DNA from: Clostridiales bacterium
GTDB taxonomy: Bacteria; Bacillota; Clostridia; Oscillospirales; Oscillospiraceae
Direction: 5' to 3'
DNA: 14,654 nucleotides
NCBI GenBank assembly: GCA_902363045.1
Contig: CABIYX010000026.1
Span: 35,001 to 49,654 of the forward strand
Shown here: piece by piece, positions 8,466 to 14,654 of the stretch
How the letters are laid out: the number at the start of each line of letters is the position of its first letter
How positions within the stretch are numbered: the stretch's first letter is position 1
Notes under the pieces: generated by a model
What the model saw: the letters and a program-made list of their open reading frames with translations, nothing else
Database searches by the model: none
What the model was told of the DNA's origin: nothing
Program-made: the position numbers and the translations under genes

Positions 8466-10436
8466 ATGGAACGAAAGAAATTTTATATTACGACCCCCAT
8501 CTACTACCCCAGCGACAAACTGCACATCGGCCACACCTACTGCACCGTGGCCACCGACGCCATGGCCCGCTATAAGCGGCTGACCGGCTGCGACGTGCTG
8601 TTTCTCACCGGCACCGACGAGCACGGCCAGAAGATCGAGGATAAGGCCAAGGAGGCCGGCGTTTCCCCCAAGGAGTTTGTGGACAACATTGTGGAGGGCC
8701 CCAAGGGGGTCAAGGACCTGTGGAAGCTGATGAATATCTCCAACGACCGCTTCATCCGCACCACAGATGACTACCATGTCGCTTCCATTCAGAAGATTTT
8801 TAAGAAGATGTACGAGAAGGGCGACATCTACAAGGGCAAGTATGTGGGCAAATACTGCAAGCCCTGCGAGTCCTTCTGGACGGAGTCCCAGCTGGTGGAC
8901 GGCAAGTGCCCCGACTGCGGACGCCCGGTGGTGGACGCCGAGGAGGAGGCCTACTTCTTCCGTCTGTCCAAGTATGCCGACAGGATCCAGCACCTTCTGG
9001 AGGACACTGATTTTCTGGAGCCCCGCTCCCGGGTGAACGAGATGGTGAACAACTTCATCAAGCCCGGCCTGGAGGACCTGTGCGTCTCCCGTACCAGCTT
9101 CACCTGGGGCGTGCCTGTGGATTTTGACCCGGGCCATGTGGTCTATGTGTGGGTGGATGCCCTGTTCAACTACACTACTGCTCTGGGCTTCCTGAATGAC
9201 AAATATGATGACTATGAGAAATTCTGGCCTGCTGATGTCCACTTTGTAGGCAAGGAGATCGTCCGCTTCCACTCCATCATCTGGCCCGCCATGCTGATGA
9301 GTATGGAGATGCCTTTGCCCAAAAAGGTGTTCGGACATGGATGGCTGCTGTTGGACGGCGGCAAGATGTCCAAGTCCAAGGGAAACGTGGTGGACCCCTA
9401 CCTGCTGGCGGAGCACTTCGGCGTGGACGCCCTGCGCTTCTTCCTGCTGCGCACCTTCCCCTTCGGCTCGGACGGTAACTTCTCCAACGAGTCCCTCATC
9501 AACACCATCAACGTGGACCTGGCCAACGACCTGGGCAATCTGCTCAGCCGTACCGTGTCCATGGTGGGCAAATATTTCGGCGGTACCCTGCCTGCCGAGC
9601 AGGCCGGCGACCTGGAGAAGGATCAGGAGCTGGAGGAGCTGGTCTCCGGCCTCCGGGGCCGCTATGAGGAGCAGATGGAGCACTACGCCTTCCAGAACGC
9701 CCTGGCGGAGATCTTCAAGGTCATCTCCCGGGCCAACAAGTATATCGACGAGAACGCCCCATGGGTGCTGGCCAAGGACATGGAGGCCAACGGCGCCCGC
9801 CTGGCCGGCGTCATGTACCATCTGCTGGAGACTCTGCGGGTATGCGCTGTCCTGCTGACCCCCTTCATTCCCGAGTCCTCCGCGGAGATCCTGCGCCAGA
9901 TCGGCGCCTGTGGGGACTGCTCCACCTGGGAGAGCGCCGTACAGTTTGGCTCCCTCCGCAAGGATGCCACCGTGGTCCGGGGGGACAACCTGTTCCCCCG
10001 TATCGACGCCGAGAAGGAACTGGAGGCCCTGGAGCAGGCCGCTCAGGAGGCCAGAAAGGCCGCCCTGCCTCCGCTGGAGGTGGAGCCTCAGCTCACTGAG
10101 AAGGTGGACTTCGACACCTTCTGCAAAAGTGATTTCCGGGCCGTGAAGGTGAAGGACTGTCAGGCAGTGAAGAAGTCCAACAAGCTGCTGCGCTTCACCC
10201 TGGATGACGGCACCGGTACCGACCGGCAGATCCTTTCCGGCATCGCTGCCTGGTACAAGCCGGAGGAGCTGGTGGGCAAGACTCTGGTGGCCATTGTCAA
10301 CCTGCCTCCCCGGAAAATGATGGGCCAGGAGAGCTGTGGGATGCTGATCTCCGCTGTCCACACGGAGAAGGGCGAGGAAAAGCTGAACCTGCTGATGATT
10401 GACGATCAGATCCCGGCCGGGGCCAAGCTGTGCTGA
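8466..10436 (+). CDS. metG: Methionyl-tRNA synthetase
   Basis: Class I aminoacyl-tRNA synthetase that charges tRNA-Met for initiation and elongation. 656 residues. The catalytic domain has HIGH at 20-23 and KMSKS at 300-304. A zinc knuckle with four cysteines, 131, 134, 148 and 151 (CxxC...CxxC), is in the connective insert. The anticodon-binding helical domain follows, and residues about 547-656 are the C-terminal EMAPII/Trbp111-type tRNA-binding domain, which usually makes the enzyme a dimer. ATG 8466 is chosen from the MERKKFYITTPIYYPS start, with GGGAGG 10 nt upstream. The frame stays open to 7926, but that extension overlaps the upstream gene and is not MetRS-like. No T-box leader is visible in the 38-nt gap. 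Confidence 0.97.
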   Translation: MERKKFYITTPIYYPSDKLHIGHTYCTVATDAMARYKRLTGCDVLFLTGTDEHGQKIEDKAKEAGVSPKEFVDNIVEGPKGVKDLWKLMNISNDRFIRTTDDYHVASIQKIFKKMYEKGDIYKGKYVGKYCKPCESFWTESQLVDGKCPDCGRPVVDAEEEAYFFRLSKYADRIQHLLEDTDFLEPRSRVNEMVNNFIKPGLEDLCVSRTSFTWGVPVDFDPGHVVYVWVDALFNYTTALGFLNDKYDDYEKFWPADVHFVGKEIVRFHSIIWPAMLMSMEMPLPKKVFGHGWLLLDGGKMSKSKGNVVDPYLLAEHFGVDALRFFLLRTFPFGSDGNFSNESLINTINVDLANDLGNLLSRTVSMVGKYFGGTLPAEQAGDLEKDQELEELVSGLRGRYEEQMEHYAFQNALAEIFKVISRANKYIDENAPWVLAKDMEANGARLAGVMYHLLETLRVCAVLLTPFIPESSAEILRQIGACGDCSTWESAVQFGSLRKDATVVRGDNLFPRIDAEKELEALEQAAQEARKAALPPLEVEPQLTEKVDFDTFCKSDFRAVKVKDCQAVKKSNKLLRFTLDDGTGTDRQILSGIAAWYKPEELVGKTLVAIVNLPPRKMMGQESCGMLISAVHTEKGEEKLNLLMIDDQIPAGAKLC

Positions 10437-10504
10437 GCCGCTTTCCGGAAGCATCTCGCATGAAGCGGCTGAAAAGGCCTGCTTGATGAAAAATAAGTCC
10501 AAAA

Positions 10505-10541
10505 AGACAGAGGGTATCCCCCGAAAGGGGGGCCTCTGTCT
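10505..10541 (-). terminator. Strong hairpin, terminator on the minus strand
   Basis: AGACAGAGG (10505-10513) pairs with CCTCTGTCT (10533-10541), with an inner five- to six-bp C/G stem capped by GAAA and a GTA bulge. On the minus strand the stem is followed directly by TTTTT, a classical terminator; on the plus strand no T run follows. It would stop transcription coming from the mobile-element side towards metG, and may also protect the metG mRNA end. Confidence 0.6.
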
Positions 10542-10547
10542 GGCGAG

Positions 10548-10582
10548 AAACCCAGCTTATGTGTCAAGCATGAGCTGGGTTT
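10548..10582. repeat. 14-bp inverted repeat downstream of metG
   Basis: AAACCCAGCTTATG (10548-10561) pairs with CATGAGCTGGGTTT (10569-10582), with one G-U pair and a 7-nt loop. It stands only 6 nt from the preceding hairpin. There is no proper T run on either strand, so it is either a poor terminator or part of a structured intergenic element. Together with the previous hairpin it fills most of the gene-free DNA between metG and the IS256 element. Confidence 0.55.
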
Positions 10583-10618
10583 CTGGTATGTAGCGGCCTG
10601 ACAAGGAGCATATAGAGA

Positions 10619-12026
10619 GGTGCCATCAAGAGTTATGCGCAAATTAGTTTGCAGACTCGATAAGGTACAATAATTTTCGCAAATTGAAAAGTAAAAAAAG
10701 AAGACATGGTTTGTAGCCCTCTGGTAGAATGAAGTCGCGACACACCATTCTGAAAGGAGACAGCAAACCATGTCCGAGAAGATTGTACAGCTGAACGAAG
10801 AAGTAATCAAGGGGCAGCTCAAGGAACTTGTGCGTGGAAGCGTAGAGGAAACTCTCAACGAGCTGTTGGAGGCCGAGGCAGAGAAGCTGACCCAGGCGGC
10901 CCGGTACGAGCGTAACGAGCAGCGACAGGGCTACCGCAGCGGCCACTACAGCCGCAACCTCACCACCACTTCCGGGGACGTTACCCTGAAGGTGCCCAAG
11001 CTCAAAGGGATCTCCTTTGAGACCGCCATCATTGAGCGGTATCGCCGTCGGGAGAGCAGTGTGGAAGAAGCTCTCATTGAGATGTACCTGGCAGGAGTAT
11101 CCGTCCGGCGTGTGGAGGATATTACGGAGGCTCTGTGGGGCAGCAAGGTGTCTCCGTCCACCATCAGTGAACTGAACAAGAAAGCGTATGTCCACATTGA
11201 AGACTGGCAGAACCGCCCTCTGCAAGGCGGGCGGTATCCGTATGTCTATGTAGATGGGATCTACCTGCGCCGAAATTGGGGCGGAGAGTTTGAAAATGTG
11301 GCCATTCTGGTGGCGATCGCGGTGAATGAGGACGGATACCGTGAGGTTCTTGGTGCCGCCGAAGGCATGAAAGAGGACAAGGCCAGCTGGGTCAGCTTCT
11401 TCCAGTGGCTGCGCGGCCGCGGCCTGGATGGGGTCAAGCTAGTGGTTGGAGACAAATGCCTTGGTATGCTGGAAGCTGTGGGAGAGGTATTCCCAGAGGC
11501 CAAGTACCAGCGGTGTACCGTCCACTTCTACCGCAATGTGTTCTCGGTCACGTCTCGCTCCAAGGTGAAGCTGGTGGCAAAGATGCTCAAAGCGATCCAC
11601 GCCCAGGAAAGCAAAAGAGCGGCCCGGGAGAAAGCCAAAGCCGTGGTGGAGCAACTGCGCTCTATGAAGCTGAAGGAGGCTGCCAAGAAGGTGGAGAATG
11701 GCATTGAGGAAACGCTGACTTACTGCGATTTTCCTGGTGAACATTGGACTCGCATCCGTACTAATAACGTCATTGAACGACTGAACCGGGAGATCCGTCG
11801 CCGCACCCGTGTAGTAGGCAGTTTCCCGGACGGTAATTCTGCCTGGTCTGCGCCCGGCTGCGCCATGTGGCCGGCACCCAGTGGGGCAACAAGAAGTACA
11901 TGAACATGAAGCACCTGGAGGCTGCCCTTGAGGACGCCTCCATTGCTGGCTGACTTCTCTCATGCCAGAGCCTGCAAACCATTTTGCGAAAATTCCTTGA
12001 CACTACTCATAACTCTTGATGGCACC
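10619..12026 (+). mobile_element. IS256-family insertion sequence
   Basis: A 1408-bp element bounded by perfect 19-bp terminal inverted repeats: GGTGCCATCAAGAGTTATG at 10619-10637 and its complement at 12008-12026. Inside each end are repeated subterminal motifs (AATTTTCGCAAA and GTTTGCAG followed by CTC or a variant). It carries one IS256-type transposase gene. The bases next to the two ends (TATAGAGA on the left, CCATTCCA on the right) do not match, so no 8-9-bp target duplication is seen. Confidence 0.9.
10770..11953 (+). pseudogene. IS256-family (mutator-type) transposase, frameshifted near the C-terminus
   Basis: DDE transposase for the surrounding element. The catalytic residues fit Asp162 (VDGIYL), Asp228 (GDKCLG) and Glu336 (NNVIERLN), with the family CTVH motif at 250-253. 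ATG 10770 follows AAAGGAGA. The frame holds family-like sequence to about residue 358 (DGNSA), then changes to unrelated sequence and stops at 11903. The expected C-terminus (LVCARLRHVAG, then QWGNKKYMNMKHLEAAL) is found in another frame from 11843 to a stop at 11951-11953. A 1-nt or 7-nt deletion near 11841 explains this. All catalytic residues lie before the shift, so some activity cannot be excluded. Confidence 0.88.
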
Positions 12027-12076
12027 CCATTCCATATGTTCCACGCCGCACTGTGACTGAAAATGTGGTCAAAAAT

Positions 12077-12129
12077 TCTCCCACCCATTACCAATGGCTA
12101 TAATTGGTAATGGGTGGGAGATATTTTTT
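12077..12129. terminator. Perfect 19-bp hairpin with T runs on both sides
   Basis: TCTCCCACCCATTACCAAT (12077-12095) is perfectly complementary to 12103-12121 across a 7-nt loop. On the plus strand a six-T run follows (12124-12129); on the minus strand ATTTTTG follows. It has the form of a bidirectional terminator but now lies between two insertion sequences with no intact gene next to it. The rest of the 12027-12281 gap is AT-rich; apart from a small broken frame nothing else is seen there. Confidence 0.75.
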
Positions 12130-12213
12130 GTCTCTATTTTCCTGAGATTAAGAGAAGATGCAAGTCATTTTGCTCCTGTACATGACTCAGAATTTGCGGG
12201 GGAGTAAACAAAA

Positions 12214-12303
12214 ATGGACTGACTGGATATAGAAGAAATTATAGAAAATAATACTGAACTATTAGCAGGACTATTGGGTTTTGAAGCGACCCCAAAAAGT
12301 TAG
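12214..12303 (+). pseudogene. Remnant of a small broken reading frame
   Basis: GGGGGAG stands 9 nt before ATG 12214, which is followed by Asp, an in-frame TGA, and then 20 protein-like codons (LDIEEIIENNTELLAGLLGF) that run to the edge of the IS3-family element at 12282; six codons inside the element lead to a stop. A TGG-to-TGA change plus the IS insertion would explain it. The composition (acidic helix, Leu/Gly-rich end) looks coding, but the piece is too short to identify and could be chance. Confidence 0.25.
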
Positions 12304-12327
12304 ACAATATTTGAAAAAGAAAATTGT

Positions 12328-13176
12328 TTAAGCAGCCGAAAGGGCTTGTTGTCTGTGAATTGCAGGCGGCAAGCCCTTTAGCTTTGCTTTGATGCGGCGG
12401 TTGTTGTAGTATTCCAGATAATCCAGCAGTTCCAGCTTGAAGTGTTCCATAGATTTGAATTTCTGGAGGTACAGCAGCTCACTCTTGAGTAGACCAAAGA
12501 AATTTTCCATCACAGCATTATCCAGACAATTCCCTTTGCGGCTCATACTTTGCCGGATGCTCTTCTTTCTGAGCATTCTCTGGTACTGCTTGTGCTGGTA
12601 TTGCCACCCCTGGTCTGAGTGGAGAATCAGATCTGTTCCGTCCGGTATGGTTTCAAAAGCCTTCTCCAACATGGTGGTCACCATGCTTAGAATGGGACGT
12701 TGAGAAAGCGTATAGCTGACCAGATAACCATTGTGTAAATCCAGAATTGGAGAAAGGTACAGTTTCTGGCCGAAGAGATTAAACTCCGTCACATCAGTGA
12801 CCCATTTCTGGCTTGGCTTTTCAGCATGGAATTCCCGATTCAGTAAATTAGGAGCAATTTTACCAACTTCTCCTCTGTAAGAACGATACTTCTTGATTCT
12901 GACACGGCAGACTAAGCCCAGTTCTCTCATAAGCCGCTGAACAGCCTTGTGATTGCAAGAAAATCCGCGGTTATGTAACTCAGTTGTGATGCGGCGGTAC
13001 CCATACCGTCCTTTGTTCTCGTGGTAAATCAGGGTGATTTCTGCTTTGACTTCCTTGTATTTGTCTGGTACCCTCATCTGTTTTAGATGATAGTAGAAGG
13101 TAGCACGAGGAAGTTGAGCGATTTCGAGCAGAAGTGACAGCGAGAATTCTTTCCTCAGTTTTTGAACTACCTGCGC
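12328..13176 (-). CDS. IS3-family transposase OrfB (DDE integrase), expressed by -1 frameshift
   Basis: The catalytic half of the transposase. Counting from the internal ATG at 13077 (249 residues), the DDE triad is Asp95 (WVTDVTEF), Asp155 (LHSDQGWQYQ) and Glu191 (DNAVMENFFGLLKSE); Asp155 and Glu191 have the 35-residue spacing of the family. The same frame is open without a start codon back to 13176 and adds 33 family-like residues (AQVVQKLRKEF, then IAQLPRATFYYHLKQ). This shows that OrfB is read as an OrfA-OrfB fusion of about 396 residues after slippage on C AAA AAG. Both frames are intact, so the element may be active. Confidence 0.93.
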   Translation of the reverse strand, partial: AQVVQKLRKEFSLSLLLEIAQLPRATFYYHLKQMRVPDKYKEVKAEITLIYHENKGRYGYRRITTELHNRGFSCNHKAVQRLMRELGLVCRVRIKKYRSYRGEVGKIAPNLLNREFHAEKPSQKWVTDVTEFNLFGQKLYLSPILDLHNGYLVSYTLSQRPILSMVTTMLEKAFETIPDGTDLILHSDQGWQYQHKQYQRMLRKKSIRQSMSRKGNCLDNAVMENFFGLLKSELLYLQKFKSMEHFKLELLDYLEYYNNRRIKAKLKGLPPAIHRQQALSAA

Positions 13177-13517
13177 TTTTTGTGCTGGCGTCGCTCTTCT
13201 TCCAAAACCAAGGCTTGCAAGTTTTTTAAGTAAGCATTTTCCGCACGCAGCCGCTGAACTTCAGCAAGCAAATCCTCTTCCACTTTGCTTGGCAGTTTCT
13301 TCGGCCTTCCCATACTTCTACGCCCTCGACGCTCTACGGCAAGGCCTTCCGGACCTTCTTCCAAATAAATCCGTTCCCAACTTTGAATTCGGTCATGCCC
13401 TTGAACGTCATAAAGCCTGGCAGCTTCCTTGTAGCTGAGACCATCTTGCATGACAGCCTCTACAACCTGTTGCTTAAACTCCGGTGTGTAGCGTTTGTTT
13501 GGTATTCCTTTTGGCAT
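13167..13517 (-). CDS. IS3-family transposase OrfA (helix-turn-helix protein)
   Basis: 116 residues from ATG 13517; a GTG at 13532 could add five residues. An IS150-like helix-turn-helix region (about 10-52, with FKQQVVEAVMQDGLSYKEAARLYDV) binds the element ends. A heptad-like Leu region (about 80-106) fits the leucine zipper that mediates oligomer formation in this family. The frame ends HKKRR with the slippery sequence C AAA AAG at 13176-13182, three codons before the stop, so part of the product should continue into OrfB. Confidence 0.92.
   Translation of the reverse strand: MPKGIPNKRYTPEFKQQVVEAVMQDGLSYKEAARLYDVQGHDRIQSWERIYLEEGPEGLAVERRGRRSMGRPKKLPSKVEEDLLAEVQRLRAENAYLKNLQALVLEEERRQHKKRR
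13176..13182 (-). promoter_or_regulatory. -1 ribosomal frameshift site of the IS3-family element
   Basis: On the minus strand, C AAA AAG in the orfA frame; a slip back by one base makes the next codon GCG and enters the orfB frame exactly. Slippery A-runs of this type drive transposase production in IS3-family elements. Confidence 0.75.
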
Positions 13518-13621
13518 AATAAAGCACCCCACTTGTTATCCAGTATATCATACTGTCTAACAAATGGGGGCAGTTCATTTTTACCTATGGCCCCCATGAA
13601 GGACGGTGCATCTGGGTACTA

Positions 13622-14584
13622 TCATGATTTTAACGTGAACGCCAGAACCTTTGGACGAGCTCCTTTACTATACTTGAATCCCAAAGCATGACGAATGATT
13701 TCTGGTAAATAGAATTTATCACCGTCTCTCTTCAAGTATCCTTCTCGAATCATAGATCGTTCTTCATCGCTACTCAGCCCTGCGTATTCAGGCAGTAACG
13801 GTAGGGTCTTGTGTTCCTCTGTCAGATTTTCGAATTTTTCCAGAATTGGTTGGAGCGCTGCATATTCCTGTTTTACTTCATCAACTTTTTCTTTTGAACA
13901 AGTAGAAACTGCTGTTCTTATTTCCGTAGGCATGATAAGGCGGTCGTAATAAGTCGCCTTTTTCATAGGGACGGACGCATAATTCAAAAAACGGATAATA
14001 TCTCTTGCCTGCAACTGCCCATTGAAATCCGACAACGCCGCCAAGATCCATCTGGACGAGTATGCCTCATTCGATGAGGCTTTTCCAAGCTTGGCTCCCC
14101 ACAACTTCACAAGTGCATCATCAATCACATTTTGTGATGCCTGGTCGACTCTACCTATATCCTTGTAAAATTCTGGTGCAGCCTTGGACACAAGCCAAAC
14201 CACCAGTCGCAGCGCATCGCTGGAGGACCACTTCAATTCCGCTTGCCCATTGGCCTGAGCAAATTGCTGGAAGTTCACCTCAATGGCTGCCTGTGCCATA
14301 TCACGCCGCAAAAATACGATGATTCCAATGTGTGGGTATTTGGCAATTAACTGTGCGATGATATCCTGGCACAGGATTTGGACTGCTGCTTGCTCATTTT
14401 TGTCTGTGGAGATGTTAGTCAAGATATCTTCCAGACCGTCAATAAGGAAAATCACCTTTTGATTCTTTGCGTCCAGTTCCTGGTTAACCTCCTGCAGTGT
14501 GGAATACTGCGGGTATATAGAACTGACAAGCAAGGACTCCCAAAAAGAAAACCAGTCAGAGACTTGAGTTTTTGCATCTGTCAA
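13622..14584 (-). CDS. C-terminal part of a P-loop-type ATPase, probably 5'-truncated
   Basis: 320 codons, not matched to a named family. Residues 44-52 (VIFLIDGLE) look like a Walker B strand ending in Asp-Gly-Leu-Glu, and GIIVFLRRDM (87-96) like the following sensor strand. Later come an arginine-containing ARDIIRFLNYAS segment and a C-terminus rich in charged residues (YLPEIIRHALGFKYSKGARPKVL) that looks like a natural end. No Walker A loop is present, so the N-terminal half of the domain is missing. The only usable start is TTG 14584, and codons 1-2 (14579-14584) fall in a sequence that looks like a mobile-element end, so the native gene was probably cut at 14578. The DNA is clearly less GC-rich than the rnf-metG region, suggesting transfer. 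KAP/STAND-like or ParA-associated ATPases are possible relatives. Confidence 0.6.
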   Translation of the reverse strand: MTDAKTQVSDWFSFWESLLVSSIYPQYSTLQEVNQELDAKNQKVIFLIDGLEDILTNISTDKNEQAAVQILCQDIIAQLIAKYPHIGIIVFLRRDMAQAAIEVNFQQFAQANGQAELKWSSSDALRLVVWLVSKAAPEFYKDIGRVDQASQNVIDDALVKLWGAKLGKASSNEAYSSRWILAALSDFNGQLQARDIIRFLNYASVPMKKATYYDRLIMPTEIRTAVSTCSKEKVDEVKQEYAALQPILEKFENLTEEHKTLPLLPEYAGLSSDEERSMIREGYLKRDGDKFYLPEIIRHALGFKYSKGARPKVLAFTLKS

Positions 14585-14654
14585 GTAAAAGTAGACACAA
14601 AAAAGCGCAGCTAACAGAAGCCCAGTTCGGTCCTGTACTGAACTGGGCTTCTAT
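14579..14654 (+). mobile_element. Possible end of a further insertion sequence (partial)
   Basis: TGTCAAGTAAAAGTAGACAC starts at 14579 exactly where the ATPase reading frame loses its expected upstream part. A 5' TGT and a following hairpin fit the ends of some insertion sequences, IS21-like among them, but no transposase is in view. Called from position and form only. Confidence 0.35.
14616..14652. repeat. Inverted repeat at the right window edge
   Basis: AGAAGCCCAGTTC (14616-14628) pairs with GAACTGGGCTTCT (14640-14652); three more pairs, one of them G-U, extend the stem to 16 bp around a CCTGT loop. The plus-strand sequence after it is cut by the window edge. It may be a terminator guarding a mobile element against read-through. 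Confidence 0.6.

Larger units (their letters stand above)
12282..13577 (-). mobile_element. IS3-family insertion sequence
   Basis: A 1296-bp element with imperfect terminal inverted repeats sharing TGAA, CCCC and TTAGACA (12282-12306, and the complement of 13553-13577). These resemble the usual IS3-family end TGAACTGMCCCC...TTAGACA. TTT flanks both ends, a possible 3-bp target duplication, but it lies in a T-rich stretch. It encodes orfA and orfB on the minus strand. It is much less GC-rich than the rnf-metG region, as expected of an acquired element. Confidence 0.88.

Noticed and set aside
10436..10470. AGCCGCTT/AAGCGGCT pairing directly after the metG stop as a terminator
   Set aside because: It is an 8-bp stem with a 19-nt loop and no T run, too weak to call.
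8445..10502. A 685-codon minus-strand open frame
   Set aside because: It is the antisense shadow of metG; the MetRS motifs and ribosome binding site are on the plus strand.
13383..13691. A 102-codon plus-strand frame crossing the IS3 boundary
   Set aside because: It spans the end of the mobile element and lies antisense to orfA and the ATPase C-terminus; no motif is present.

Overview
The window looks like chromosomal DNA of a GC-rich anaerobic Firmicute, most likely an Oscillospiraceae-type gut bacterium (Flavonifractor/Lawsonibacter/Intestinimonas-like). The evidence is a clostridial Rnf complex, strong AGGAGG-type ribosome binding sites, TTG start codons, low-GC IS3- and IS256-type elements in a GC-rich background, and protein sequences of clostridial character. 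The genus is an inference.

Positions 1-2915 (minus strand) hold part of an rnf operon: a promoter, a structured leader, rnfC, then a second gene overlapping rnfC by 4 nt. This second frame contains a complete RnfD and runs without any stop codon into RnfG and on to the window edge, so RnfD and RnfG appear to be fused. A divergent promoter may drive a small three-helix membrane protein (3021-3446), which ends in a strong bidirectional terminator.

Positions 3480-6012 (minus strand) hold a two-gene unit: prfC (release factor 3, TTG start) followed 15 nt later by a Cof-type HAD phosphatase. Positions 6078-10436 (plus strand) hold a promoter, mnmA (tRNA 2-thiouridylase, TTG start), two unrecognised membrane proteins and metG (methionyl-tRNA synthetase). 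Close spacing and common direction suggest one transcription unit, with two tRNA/translation genes flanking the membrane proteins.

From about 10437 to the end the character changes to an accessory, AT-richer region built from mobile elements. It contains hairpins after metG; an IS256-family element (10619-12026) with 19-bp perfect terminal repeats, a frameshifted transposase and no visible target duplication; a 255-bp AT-rich spacer with a 19-bp perfect terminator-like stem and a broken small reading frame; an IS3-family element (12282-13577) with orfA/orfB joined by a -1 frameshift site; the C-terminal part of a P-loop-type ATPase (13622-14578) lacking its nucleotide-binding loop; and at 14579 what looks like the end of a further element with a 13-bp-plus inverted repeat.

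No CRISPR array, rRNA or tRNA gene was seen. No complete undescribed system is visible. The best leads are the RnfD-RnfG fusion and the truncated ATPase, whose remaining part lies outside this window or has been lost.
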